From Aphrocallistes beatrix (taxonomy: Eukaryota; Porifera; Hexactinellida; Sceptrulophora; Aphrocallistidae), in the NCBI GenBank assembly GCA_963281255.1, contig OY725498.1, positions 4,092,001-4,156,000 on the forward strand: DNA of 64,000 nucleotides. Reading direction: 5' to 3'. Below are positions 32,792 to 43,806 of this stretch, piece after piece (position 1 is the stretch's first letter; every line of letters begins with the position of its first letter). The position numbers and the translations under genes are program-made. Under the pieces are notes generated by a model, which was not told the DNA's origin, searched no databases, and saw only the letters and a program-made list of their open reading frames with translations.

Positions 32792-34595
32792 TATGGAATG
32801 AAAATGTACAGTTGTACATATACTTACAAGATTTGATTTATTCAGGCAATAGGTTCCAATATTTTAAAACATTCTAATCCTTAGCCCCTCACATAACAAT
32901 GTGGCACTAACAGATATCAATTTCAATTAGTGTGTGCCTCCTGATTGATTGAGATTCTGTCTTGTTGAGTGGTTCTGTCACTGAAAATTGGTCCGTGTAA
33001 AAGAATATTCCATGGAACTTTGGTCCGGGGACCAATTTTTTCGGGGAAAATTGGTCCTCCCCTGAAAATTTTGGTCAATAGACCAATTTTCCATGGAATA
33101 TTGGTCCGGGGACCATTTCTTTAGGGAATATTGGTCCGAGAAACCAATTTTTCATGAATATTGGTCCGGGGGATCATTTCTTCAGGGAAAATTGGTCCGG
33201 GAGACTAATTCTTTCATAAATATTGATCCGGGGGATCACTCTTTTCTAAATGAAAATTGGTCCGGGAGACCATTTTTTTCATGGAATTTTGGTCCACTCG
33301 GACCAATTTTATTCATGACAAATTGGTCCTAAGCTGAATGATGTCAAGTTCCAATGAACAGTTCATTTAGCTATTGAGCAGGTTCAGGTGAAATCAATTT
33401 ATGATTACTTTTGGTTAATACTCAATGCTAATGAGAATAATAATAAGTGATGATTTTAACCACTTTAATGAAATTCCGTTCATAAAAGTATAAATATTAT
33501 CCATTTTCGTCAACTTCCTTATGCTAGGCCAGGTTTTAGTCTCTGATTGTTGCCATAAAAACAGATTAGAATGCAAGGAGATTTTGAGATGAAAATTCAG
33601 CAAAACAGACCGTCGGTTTGCAGAGTTAGTGGCGAAAAAACACGAAAAAGTTTCTCATTGACTCTCTATTTAGAATTCTAATTAGATATACTACGTGTTT
33701 AGATTAATGGTTGACTGTGTTAACCAAAGGGGTAACGGGTTGAAACCCCTGATCTAGGGGCATGTAAAAAATAATCGACCCTTTTTAGGCGTTTGGATTT
33801 GAAAATTATAAGCATAAAACCGTTATTCCATCTAATACCAGTCTCCCAGACCAATTTTCCATGAAAATAATGGTCTTCGGACAAATATTCATGAAAGAAT
33901 TAGTCCCCCGGACCAGTTTTCCCTGAAGAAATGGTTCCCTCGGATCAATATCCCCTGAAAAAGAAATGTTCCCCTGGACATAGCCTACTGTATATAAAGC
34001 CTCACAGTAACTTGCGGATTTGGGACTAGGGATGCGGTAGAAGATGGTTGAGCTAATACATGAGCTGCATTAAATCATTAACAAAGCACAAAAGAGCTTA
34101 GGAATGTATTACCAGCATATATAAATATGGTGTCAAAGTACCCATATCCATTGTTAAAATTTAGATGGTCATCATATGGTTGCGCAATAGGTTATATTTG
34201 TGATAAATTTGGTGATTTTCAGAGTCCGTTTAGGGGCACTTCTAAGTGTTTTATTATAATATTTTTCGAATAGAACTGAGATGTGATTGGGTTAATACGA
34301 AAAATTTGGAATTTTTTCATGGAATGTTGTTACATTCCAGTGTTGCTATGGAAACGTGTTTTGCTCAGTTGGGATCATATCTTGAAAACCGCAAAAGCTA
34401 GACATTCAAATGTAATTCCATTTGATAACCAATATACTATTTCCTATTAAGTGAGAATATAATCTATTTGTCTAAATTCAATGGTTTACGAGCTATTAGG
34501 CAATTTATCATATTGCCACATTTGGTAATTTGTCGAATATCTCGTAAACCATTGAATTTAGACAAATAGATTATATTATCACTTAATAGGAAATA

Positions 34596-35215
34596 CAGTG
34601 GAAACCGGTTATAAGAACATCGTTGGGATTTGAAAAAAAGTTCTTATAACCGATATGTTCTTATAACAGTATTTCGGTTATAAGAACATGTTCTTAAAAC
34701 CGACATAAAAGATCAGATATGTCGGTTATAAGAACATACAGTCGACTCCGCTTAATAGGGCCACATCGGTCAGGACATTGGACATTTTGCCCCGATTAAG
34801 CGGAGGACCCTATTAACCGAAAATATTTTGTATTAGCTTCTATGTGTGAGAGCTATTCCGGTCCTGCCAAAAGTGGCCCGATTAAGCGGCTGACCCGATT
34901 AAACAGTGGCCCTATTAAGCGGAGTCGACTGTATTTTGTTCTTTTTATCGTACATCTATTGTCGGTTATAAGAACATAATTTGTTCCTCTTATCGTTTAT
35001 AAGAACATTCTTTGTCGGTTATAAGAACATGTCAGAAATTACAAAATTGGTTGTGTATGAATGAAAAAATGAGAACTTGACTACTAATAGTTCTAGAAAT
35101 TATTGATAGAATGTTCTTATAACCGGTTCTGTTTAAATAGTAATGAATAGAAAAGAATCCGTTCCCAAATAAATGGTTCTTATAACCGACATGTTCTTAT
35201 AACCGATATCCACTG
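34596..35215. mobile_element. MITE with GGTTATAAGAACAT repeats
   Basis: Inverted ends CAGTGGAAACCGGTTATAAG / GGTTCTTATAACCGATATCCACTG between TA dinucleotides (34594-34595, 35216-35217). GGTTATAAGAACAT recurs many times. The other palindrome arm (about 34425-34445) preserves the unoccupied TA. Confidence 0.88.
34739..34931. mobile_element. MITE family A, copy 2 (innermost of nest)
   Basis: 193 bases, TA-flanked (34737-34738, 34932-34933), with CAGTCGACTCCGCTTAAT ends. It splits a GGTTATAAGAACATA unit of the surrounding MITE. Confidence 0.9.
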
Positions 35216-35840
35216 TAGTATATTGGCTATCAAATGGAATTACATTTGAATGTCTAGCTTTTGCGGTTTTCAAGATATGATCCCAACTGAGCAAAACACG
35301 TTTCCATAGCAACACTGGAATGTAGCAACATTCCATGGAAAAAATCCAAATTTTTCGTATTAACCCAATCACATCTCAGTTCTATTCGAAAAATATTATA
35401 ATAAAACACTTAGAAGTGCCCATAAACGGACTCTGAAAATCACCAAATTTATCACAAATATAACCTATTGCGCAACCATATGAGGCTAATCTAAATTTTA
35501 ACAACGGATTTGGGTACTTTGACACCATATTTATATATGCTGGTAATACATTCCTAAGCTCTATTGTGCTTTGTTAATTATTTAAGGCAGCTCATGTATT
35601 AGCTCAACCATCTTCTACCGCATCCCTAGTCCCAAATTCGCAAGTTACTGTGAGGCCTTATATACAGTAGGCTATGCCCTGGACTAATTTTCCCTGAAAA
35701 AATGGTCCCCCTGGACCAATATTCCTTGAGAAAAAATGTTCCCCCGGAGAATATTCCATGGAAAATTGGTCCATTGCAGGGCCAAAATTTTCAGGGGAGG
35801 ACCAATTCTCCACGAAAAATTGGTCCCCTAACAGTGATAG

Positions 35841-36800
35841 AGCCATTGATCGGATTTAGACGAGTTTGTGTCGAATAGAAATACTATACTATAACTACGA
35901 CGCAATCTCTATTAAATATGTAATACCCGGATAGTGCCAACTGTCTTAATGGTTGATATGGAAACTACTGGAGAGTTATGGATTTTATGTTACCATTAAC
36001 CAAATATTCGAATAATTAGATCGCCGAGTTACTTTAAATAGTGATTGAAGACACAAAAATAATTGATTAGTTCATGATCTAGGTGAGAAATTAGTTGGTG
36101 GCAATGAGACACCAACTAAACCTGTTGTATCTTGTTGATAGACCTGTTGTATGATAATTTCTATTACCACCCTTGTATTTTGACTGCCATTACTTTAGCC
36201 AAACAATCGCCACCAAATTGTGTTGAGTGTCATAACTTAGTGGCACATGACACAATTTAGTATGGTAGGAGCCTGTAGGGTTTCATTTGGAGGTACCCTA
36301 TTTGGGGGGTACTAAATTTAAGGGGCTATTAATATTAAATTAAATGTGCCCCACATTTCTAAGTTATTGTTTGTTGTTCTGTGATAAATCATTCTCTTTT
36401 GGATATGACCAAGATTTACCAATAAAAATTGGGGGAACCGCCGAAATCGAATCAATAAATTGAAAAAATAGGGGTCTCCCCCCCCCCAAATGAGACCCTA
36501 CAGAGCTAGATGGATCATGGGTTGTTTTATTTTGCGCCCAATTCCTTCTGGGGTCTTACCATACTAAATTTTGTCGTGTGCTATCAAATTGTCGATTGTT
36601 TGGCAAAACTAATGTAGTGATCATGTACAGATAAAAGTACGTAATTCGCAAAAATGCATCATAGACAATCCGAAAAGGCTGCTGAAGATTCAGTTTCCGT
36701 TAAGAATTCTTAACTTGGCTATAAAATTATTAATTTATAAATTAAGAATGAGTAAATGCGTCCAAAGAGTTATCATTCTCTTTGAACCCTCCAGTGGAGT
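35841..36800. other. Duplicated non-coding flank, copy 2
   Basis: Counterpart of 7367-8742 without the Tc1 MITE. It ends in the target duplication of the hAT MITE. Confidence 0.6.
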
Positions 36801-37112
36801 CAGAGTTGCACGCGGACCGAAATTTGTAACCGCGGCCCGCAAGAAGCCCGAATAAATCCTTTTGGCCCGCTTTGTAAGTTACTAACTATAGAGAGACACT
36901 TAGGGAATCCTTTTATGGGAGTGAGTTTCTGCAAACACAAATAAGTGGAAACTAAAGAAGTTCCATTTACGTAAGTATCCCTTAATTGATACCTCGTGAC
37001 AATTAAAAACATCGTCTCGGTTGTCATCGCGGGGAGTCCTGCCAAGATTTCCGGCCCGCGGGCCGATAAGAAAAGTCGGCCTGCGGCCCGAGCCGGCCCG
37101 CATGCAACTCTA
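36801..37112. mobile_element. hAT MITE, copy 2
   Basis: CAGAGTTGCACGCGGACCG start, GGCCCGC arms, end GCATGCAACTCTA, flanked by AGTGGAGT (36793-36800, 37113-37120). Same insertion event as 8743-9072. Confidence 0.85.
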
Positions 37113-37450
37113 AGTGGAGTATACATATTCTGAGGCTATGTATTTTCAGTAAAGGAATAAGGAACAAAGTCAAACTTCAGAAGAAGGACATACATAAATG
37201 TACAACGAACAAATAATCATGGAAAGACTGTTTCGATACTTAATTACATTGATTACATTTATATTTGCATGCAGATATTTTCAGACCTAACTTGAGGTGA
37301 AGTCCAATAGTCACTTTCAACAGTTCTACTAACCAGTTTACCAGAATTAAAGAAAGTATCATTACAGAGCATTGTAACTTAAGAGTCAATAAACAAAAAA
37401 TAAAACAGAGAAAGAATACACTTGAACATGGCAATGTTATAAATATTTAA

Positions 37451-38701
37451 TTAGAATATCAAAAGGCGATGGTTATAGCCTACGAGAACAATTCTCCCTC
37501 TTGCATCTAGTGTGACACCAAAAGGCTCCTGTATGCTAGCATCAGTGATTTTATGAACTAAATTTCCTTCTTGATTGAATAGAACAATAGCACGTTGGTC
37601 AAAATCTGAAATAATAAAGTTACCAGCACCATCTATACAGAATGAGTAGGAACACTTTAAATGTTTGGAAATAGAATTGAGAACAGCATTCTGTACCTGA
37701 GTGAGGTTATAGTTGAAAGAATAGAGGAAAGGGTTAATGTAGCTCAGTACATAAATGTACTCGTTGGTTAGTTTTATGTCAGAAGGAGACTTCAGTATTC
37801 CTTTCCCAAACTGAGACTTGAATAGGAAATCTTTGGAGAATATTTGTACTCGACTATTACCATAGTCACAGACAAATATATCTCCATTCGATTCATTGAT
37901 AGTAATGCCATATGGAGATTTTAATTGTCCTTCTCCATTCCCTGGAGTTCCCATCTGTTTCAGAAATGTTCCATTTAAATCATAAACTAACGAACAACCA
38001 GCTCCATACTGAGATACAAACACTTTGTTCTGATATAAAGCAATACAAAGAGGAGCATTCATTTTACCAGCTCCATCTCTATCTCCAAACTTGTACAAAT
38101 ACTTTCCATCTTTGTCAAATACTTGCACTCTGTTGTTACTCTGATCTGCTACGAAAATATTACCAGTCTGGTAGTGCACTGCTATCCCATAAGGATTAGA
38201 GAATTGTCCTTCCTTACCACCTGATGTCCCTCCTATACTGAGTATAGGAGTCACTTTTCCCTCATAATCTACTACAGGTAGGATAGATACGACAGAAGTA
38301 GAGTTAGTAACAGTAAGTCTACCAATAGTACCAGCAAACTCCAATATTGTCTTGTCAAAGTCAAGACTGATGTGTTTAGATTTGGACTGTGATTCAAATT
38401 CTTTTCGTTTTTTCGTCAATTGCTCGATGATTGAGCTTTGGATTTCTTTCAGATTTTCATACTTCATTTCATCTTTGACACATTGTAACGTTCGTTCAAG
38501 TCCTGTTATTGATTGTTTGTGTTTATCTCTTTCTCTTTTGTGAGAACTTGAGATCTCCTCTAACTCTTTCATTAGTTTTCCTTTTCTATCGCTCAAACAA
38601 TCCATTAATTGACAAAAATAACTTTCTATTTCCTTTTTCGTTTTAGAGATTTCATCTTCGAAATCGTCCTTATTGCAAGAGGCAATACCTGCTGTTGCCA
38701 T
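37451..38701 (-). CDS. N7: coiled-coil/NHL-repeat protein, type A
   Basis: 416 residues, the duplicate partner of N2. MATAGIASCNKDDFEDEIS start, coil to about 105 with CQLMDCLSDRKGKL, core at about 109-166 (here EFAGTIGRL and VVSILPVV), then six NHL units (YGIAVHYQTGNIFVADQSNNRVQVF; GDIFVCDYGNSRVQIF; SYSFCIDGAGNFIISD). It carries one extra residue at HKITDASIQEP compared with HKITDSIQ in N2 and differs from N2 along the whole propeller, so conversion or older divergence has acted since duplication. The upstream sequence runs into a reversed Helitron-like copy 32 bases from the ATG, which removes the conserved A-type upstream block seen at N2. The frame is intact; expression is uncertain. Confidence 0.9.
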   Translation of the reverse strand: MATAGIASCNKDDFEDEISKTKKEIESYFCQLMDCLSDRKGKLMKELEEISSSHKRERDKHKQSITGLERTLQCVKDEMKYENLKEIQSSIIEQLTKKRKEFESQSKSKHISLDFDKTILEFAGTIGRLTVTNSTSVVSILPVVDYEGKVTPILSIGGTSGGKEGQFSNPYGIAVHYQTGNIFVADQSNNRVQVFDKDGKYLYKFGDRDGAGKMNAPLCIALYQNKVFVSQYGAGCSLVYDLNGTFLKQMGTPGNGEGQLKSPYGITINESNGDIFVCDYGNSRVQIFSKDFLFKSQFGKGILKSPSDIKLTNEYIYVLSYINPFLYSFNYNLTQVQNAVLNSISKHLKCSYSFCIDGAGNFIISDFDQRAIVLFNQEGNLVHKITDASIQEPFGVTLDARGRIVLVGYNHRLLIF

Positions 38702-38732
38702 TAAGTAATAAATCTAATGTAAACAAAAGTAA

Positions 38733-39162
38733 ACAAATTGATTATCAAACTTACTCGAAATATGATATTCGAAATCTACACCCCCTGAAAACCCCATGTC
38801 AACCGTTGAAAGCAAGTTTCTAGCATATTTTTCAGATTTGTTTACTTAATGTATCTAATGTAAACAAAAGTAAAAAATAATTCATCATATAGATCTGAAA
38901 ATATGATATTCGAAGTCTACACCTCTAAAAACCCCATGTGACGATCTATTGTAGTGTTGTACAATGATTTCTATTGTGATAGCGCAGTCATTTATTTTGT
39001 ATAGAAAAGGTGTGAAAATTTCGCTTATATTTTCGAAATTAATCGTTGATTCATCATTTGACACCTACGTACATGCCAATTTTCGTATCTCTACGACTTG
39101 CTAATTCTTCAATCAATTCAGACAAACAAAACAAACAAATCCTAGCATTTTAATATTAAGGA
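38733..39162 (-). mobile_element. Helitron-like fragment next to N7
   Basis: The 5' end is at the right (T|GGATATTAA reversed, i.e. A|TCCTTAATATTAAAATGC). The interior matches copies (a) and (b), including doubled ACCCCATGTCAACCG-type motifs. The GC-rich 3' end is missing, cut near 38733. Confidence 0.6.
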
Positions 39163-39164
39163 TA

Positions 39165-40204
39165 TAATAATAGTTTAATAGATGAGAGTAAATAAATACA
39201 CTGTCATGTTACTAATGGATCGAGTATAAGTGGGTGGTCTAAGCCTTAGGTAAGAACTTCTCAACATCATTTTTCCCCTCAATAACCAGAATGTCCTCAT
39301 CTCTAAATCTGGAGGGGAGGCCTCCTATCCCTGTTGGACCTCCTGAGAGGAAACGTATGCATACCCTCCTGTATAGAATCATGGTTCTCAATTACAGGAA
39401 CTATTTCTGTTTCGGATTCACTTGCTCGTATCTCTCTGTTCACACGTGATGGCCGAAACTCGCACGATGGTAGAACAGGAACACATAACTTGGGTGGAGA
39501 TGATACAGTTTACAGTTTTTTTAAGTGGACAACTTTATGATTCTTATCATTAATTTGGACTCTCACGTTAGCACCCCGTCGCTCTGTCACAGCTTAAGGG
39601 CTAATAAAACAAGGTTCGAGTCCATTTGAACAGGTTGCATTCTAAGGAAGACCATGTCTCGAGTCTTTACGTTTGTTGGCGAGCAGCTACTTCTGTAACA
39701 TTTTTGAATTAACTGGTAAGGTCGAGATATCATAGGAAATCGCGTGCCTTGGTTCCCCGTTGTAATCAGGTCGAGACGTTCTCTAGGTAGGTTCTTAGAT
39801 TTGTTTCTCTGGCATATCCAGCATCCATCACAAAACGATCCACGTCACGGTATAAGCCCCTTCATTAGAAATTGAGCCTAGTTTTAGCGATAGTCTTCTT
39901 GATACCGGGGTGCAGTCTTATGAATTCGGGGGAGTAAGTATTTCATTTCTGAGCCTGGGAGTGTGGGATACAACAACCTGATCGCCTCGATAAAGCAATG
40001 CTTTGCACCCCATATTGCCGTTTCAATCTTCCCGTATGGATCACCTCACCATTCTCGAGCTGGTCTAGCGCCAGAGAAATTGTCTTGTCTAATCGAAAAC
40101 CTTCTCTGATCCTTGACATTAGGTGGCTACGGTCGGAAATGGGAAAATAGATGCCGCTCAAAGTGATCGACATCATTGTTCACGTTCAGGTCCACATTGC
40201 TAGA
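39165..40204 (-). mobile_element. Gypsy integrase region and LTR remnant
   Basis: Minus strand: RNase H-integrase linker (NVDLNVNNDVDHFERHLF), integrase zinc-binding part (GRLKRQYG, LLYPTLPGS, CDGCWICQRNKSKNLPRE near 39770-39830), a deletion across most of the catalytic core, then C-terminal sequence. LTR-like sequence lies at 39165-39260. There are many stops. Confidence 0.65.
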
Positions 40205-40640
40205 GAGCCTAGACAAGAATCTCCGCAGTACAAGAGTAGTTGAAGCTTGAACAAGGAGAATACGTAAACAGGAGTAAACGTTGGTAGGACAACCCGCAAA
40301 AAGGAACCAACCTGAAAGTCTGACCCTCAACATGCCATTCATCTCTGTCCGGTTTGATCAGCCTTATTGTCTTCAACTCGTGTCTATGGGTTTCTGAATC
40401 CACACCAGCTGTAAACACCTCACCCACCCTACGGATTGTCACCTCTGAATCCTCGGTCCCAGGATAACGAATCAGAACATCTTCTAGAGCAACAATAGCC
40501 TCATCCACAGCTCATCGAGAGCAGTTTGAAAGAGAGCTTATACTGTGACATGAAGTACGTCTCGAAGTCTGCTCAGTAACTGGAACGATTCTCCTTGTCC
40601 CACGACATATCCTAGAAATTTTGCTTCACTGAGCATCGTC
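40205..40640 (-). pseudogene. hAT-like (ZMYM/DUF4371-type) transposase fragment
   Basis: Frames read FKTALDELEERF then VDEAIVALEDVLIRYPGTED and RLIKPDRDEWHVE, and match 54910-55250. LDELEERF resembles the conserved segment after the core in DUF4371-type hAT transposases. It is frameshifted and truncated. Identification leans on its paralogue, which joins a clearer core. Confidence 0.5.
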
Positions 40641-41664
40641 GCAGCATCATTTCCTTGTCGCGAGGTTGTAAATGCAATCAGCGCCTTGGTTTGTGCCTCG
40701 CTTCGCTCATGATTATGGGAACTTCCAGCAGAGAGCTTTCCAATAGACTTCACAGTCCAGACAGCGCTTTCTTCCAGTTGGAGAAACCAGTTACGGTGAA
40801 TTGGAGAGAAACATGATCAGTAAGTGACCAACGCTTGCTTTCTGTCATCCACGAGCACATGCTACAAAAACACTTCTGTCCCTTGCCACAAGCCACGGGG
40901 ACTGCGACTGTCCGCCGCCCTGAGAGGCGGGGAGTGAGGTTCCAGTTGATGAGTGCTACCCATTAACTGAGTCATAAAGATTGTCTTGCAGCTCCAGTTC
41001 CGCGCATGCATTTCTTAGAGAGTAGAGAGGAGGATTGAGACATAAATTAATATTTATTGAAAACTAAACAACAAATTGGAAATTGAGTATTTATATAATA
41101 CTCTTGATTCTTGAATATGAGCATAGATATGACTCAGATATTTTGTTTCTAAAGACATTGAGAGGGGCGGAAGTTCAAACGAGATTTTTTTACCAGTAAC
41201 ATTACCAATTTATGAAAATGGGTATGGAATGTTGATCTAGTGACTCCAAGAATGGATACAATCGATATGGGTATCTAAGGATCGATTTTTAAAAATATCC
41301 AATACTCATTGAATTCTCATTGCTATTGGAATTTGGTTACCCCAATTCTCCACGTTATATCAATGCCAATATTAGGCATAATATTATTCAAGACCGGAGG
41401 AAAAAAATTGTCAAAATTCTCGGTTTCATTTAGTTAACTCATGAATAAGAAAAAAAGACTAGTGAGCAAATGATGAGTACAAAAACGGAATACATATTTT
41501 AACCGTGAAATATATCGCTACATTCCTCACAATGACGCCAACCGTGTTAAGGTTCAATTTTTCACTTGAATTTCAGTCCACTGAGGCAAAAACTGAATTG
41601 TCAAATTGGAATAAGGTCGAAAAGATTCACGAAATTAAACTAGAAACGGACATTCTCATTTTCA
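40641..41664. other. Unassigned region 3' of N8
   Basis: 40640-40760 has an open frame (SIGKLSAGSSHNHERSEAQTK in part) that I cannot assign. 41535-41660 matches the N12 flank at 55928-56046. The rest is AT-rich and anonymous. Confidence 0.4.
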
Positions 41665-42552
41665 TCACTTGAATAGGAAATCTTTGGAGAATATTTGGAC
41701 TCGATTATTACTACGGTCACACACAAATATATCTCCATTCGATTCATTGATAGTAATGCCATATGGGGATTTAAACTGTCCTTCTCCATTCCCTGGAGTT
41801 CCTATCTGGTTCAGAAATGCTCCATTTAAATCATAAACTAACAAAGAACCAGCTCCAACCTGAGATACAAACACTTTATTTTGGTAGAAAGCAATGCAAC
41901 GAGGAGTATTCATCTTAGCAACTCCATCTCTATCTCCAAACTTGTACAAATACTTTCCATCTTTGTCGAATACTTGAACTTTGTGGTTACTCTGATCTGC
42001 TACGAAAATATTACCAGTCTGGTAGTGCGCTCCTACTCCAGAAGGATGAGAGAATTGTCCTTCTTTACCACCTGATGTCCCTCCTATACTGAGTACAGGA
42101 GTCAATTTTCCCTCATAATCTGCTACAGGTAGGCTAGATACTACAGAAGTAGAGTTAGTAACAGTAAGTCTACCAATAGTACCAGCTAACTCCAATATTG
42201 TCTTGTCAAAGTCAAGACTGATGTGTTTAGATTCGAACTGAGATTCAAATTCTTTTCGTTTCTCTGTTATTTGTTCAATAATGGAGCTTTGGAAATTTGT
42301 CAGATTTTCAGACTTAATTTTATCTTTAGTGCATCGTAAGAATTCTTCAAGTTCTGTTAGAGATTGTTTGTATTCATCTCTCTCTTTTTTGTGAGAATTT
42401 AGAATCAAATCAAATTCTTCCATTAGTTTTTCTTTTCTGTCTCTCAAACAATCCATTAACTGACAAAAGTAAGTTTCTACTTCCTTTTTCGTTTTAGAGA
42501 TTTCATCTTCGAAATCGTCCTTATCGCATGAGGCAATACTTGATGCTGCCAT
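41665..42552 (-). pseudogene. N8: 3'-truncated type A NHL gene
   Basis: 295 codons from MAASSIASCDKDDFEDEIS through coil, core and the first three NHL units. It ends FSKDFLFK and a TGA that belongs to the joined sequence: at about 41667 the gene switches to GGACATTCTCATTTTCATC, found as intergenic flank at 59630 and 63700. The last 120 codons are missing. The frame is uninterrupted, so a coil plus half propeller could still be made, but a half propeller is unlikely to fold. Its promoter block has been pushed 1.13 kb away by two Helitron-like copies starting 46 bases before the ATG. Confidence 0.8.
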
Positions 42553-42597
42553 TAAATAATAAATAAAACTAATGGAAAATGTATATTAGAACAAACA

Positions 42598-43134
42598 TCC
42601 TTACTATTAAAACTCGATTATTGTTTGTTTATATATCTATATCTATATATATCTGTAACGAATTGATTGAAGAAACTGCCAGGCGTAGAAAGCTGATTTT
42701 TGGCATGTGGGAGTCTTTTGGCTATGGCTCCAGTAAATTCTGAGCTCAGACCAAAATGTCGACTCATCATGGAATTATGACATCATTGTCACATTTTTAA
42801 AAGTTAAGCAATACAGTTATTCGAGCAAAACAGCCATTATAGGAGATAGAAGGCTGAAATTTTAATAGTCTGTATACTAACACGCCTCACATATGATGCA
42901 ACTATTATCAAAAAATGATGACTCATCACTTTGTTATGACGTCATCATTACTCATCAAAATTTTAAAATTTGACAAATTTGGTGATTTTTTGAGTGATAT
43001 CGATTTTAAAACTAAGATGGACATATTTAGAGATTATATCTCCCTTATAATTAACCAATGTCACCTCCAGGCGACCGAAGGGAGCCTCTGGCGGACACGA
43101 AGTGTCCCCCAGCCGCGCAGCGCAAGCAAGCTTG
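42598..43134 (+). mobile_element. Helitron-like element (g), first of tandem pair
   Basis: A|TCCTTACTATTAAAACTCG at the left; GGCGACCGAAGGGAGCC, GCGGACACGAAGTGTCC and CGCAGCGCAAGCAAGCTTG at the right. The intact pre-insertion site is seen upstream of N2 near 10690 (ACAAACA|TAATGATTATC), showing insertion between A and T without target duplication. Confidence 0.75.
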
Positions 43135-43135
43135 T

Positions 43136-43169
43136 TCTTACTATTAAACTCGATTAATATATATGTGTG

Positions 43170-43236
<67 letters not shown>

Positions 43237-43728
43237 ATATATATATCTGTAACGAATTGATTGAAGAAACTGCCAGGCACAGAAGGCTGATTTTTGGCAT
43301 GTGGGAGTTTTTTGGCTATGGCTCAAGTAAGTTCTGAGCTCAGAGCAAAATGTCGACTCATCATGGAATAATGACGTCATTGTCACATTTTTAAAAGTTA
43401 AGTACACAGTTCATTGGGCATAACTCAGCAATTATAGGAGATAGAAGGCTGAAATTTGTATACTAACACGCCTCACATATGATGCAACTATAAAAAAAAT
43501 GATGACTCATCACTTTTTGTTATGAGTCATCATTACTCATCAAAATTTTAAAAATTGACAAATTTGGTGATTTTTCGAGTGATATCGATTTTAAAACTAA
43601 GATGGACATATTTAGAGATGATATCTCCCTTATAATTAACGAATCTCACCTCCAGGCGACCGAAGGGAGCCTCCGGCGAACAGAAAGTATCCGCAAGCCG
43701 CGCAGCGCAAACAAGCGAAGCGCGCTTG
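43136..43728 (+). mobile_element. Helitron-like element (h), second of tandem pair
   Basis: TCTTACTATTAAACTCG start, CTAT microsatellite near the 5' end, full GC-rich 3' end AAGCGCGCTTG|T. It is joined to (g) head to tail with one extra T. Confidence 0.75.
43171..43236. repeat. (CTAT)n microsatellite
   Basis: About sixteen uninterrupted tetramers inside Helitron-like copy (h). Copy (g) has only a short TATC run at the same place, so it expanded after insertion. Confidence 0.95.
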
Positions 43729-43779
43729 TAATAATTATCACAATCAAGGATAAATATGACGGATACGTCACATTTATAA

Positions 43780-43806
43780 ATATCTACATCATAGACATGG
43801 CTAGCA
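43780..43806 (-). promoter_or_regulatory. Displaced upstream block of N8
   Basis: CATCATAGACATGGCTAGC, now 1228 bases from the N8 ATG. Subtracting the 1131-base Helitron pair gives 97, the same spacing as at N2. Confidence 0.45.

Larger units (their letters stand above)
33980..35676. mobile_element. Long foldback element, copy 2
   Basis: Begins ATAGCCTACTGTATATAA and ends with its complement. It is flanked by CCCTGGAC at 33972-33979 and 35677-35684 (8-base duplication). Arms pair through ATGGAATGTTG..TTGCTATGG near 34320-34350 and 35310-35340. Same family as 12093-13836. Confidence 0.85.
32975..35840. mobile_element. GGTCC-repeat element, copy 2
   Basis: CTGTCACTG.. at the left and ..CAGTGATAG at the right. 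The left arm (33000-33330) has about eight units of roughly 35 bases built on GGTCCGGGGACCA and TTCAGGGAAAATT; the right arm is split by a foldback insertion. Only the first bases of CCDC88 exon 1 (AATGCAAGGAGATTTTGAGAT, minus its last base here) remain at about 33570, directly joined to ATTCAGCAAAACAG, so an internal deletion removed the exons. Confidence 0.55.

Noticed and set aside
40538-40753. Gypsy reverse-transcriptase end (KFLGYVVGQG resembles an FLG motif)
   Set aside because: The same motif in the copy at 55200-55260 is continuous with a hAT-like transposase relic, so the resemblance is too weak to assign.
43171-43236. (CTAT)n as an independent feature of interest
   Set aside because: An ordinary microsatellite expansion inside a Helitron-like copy.
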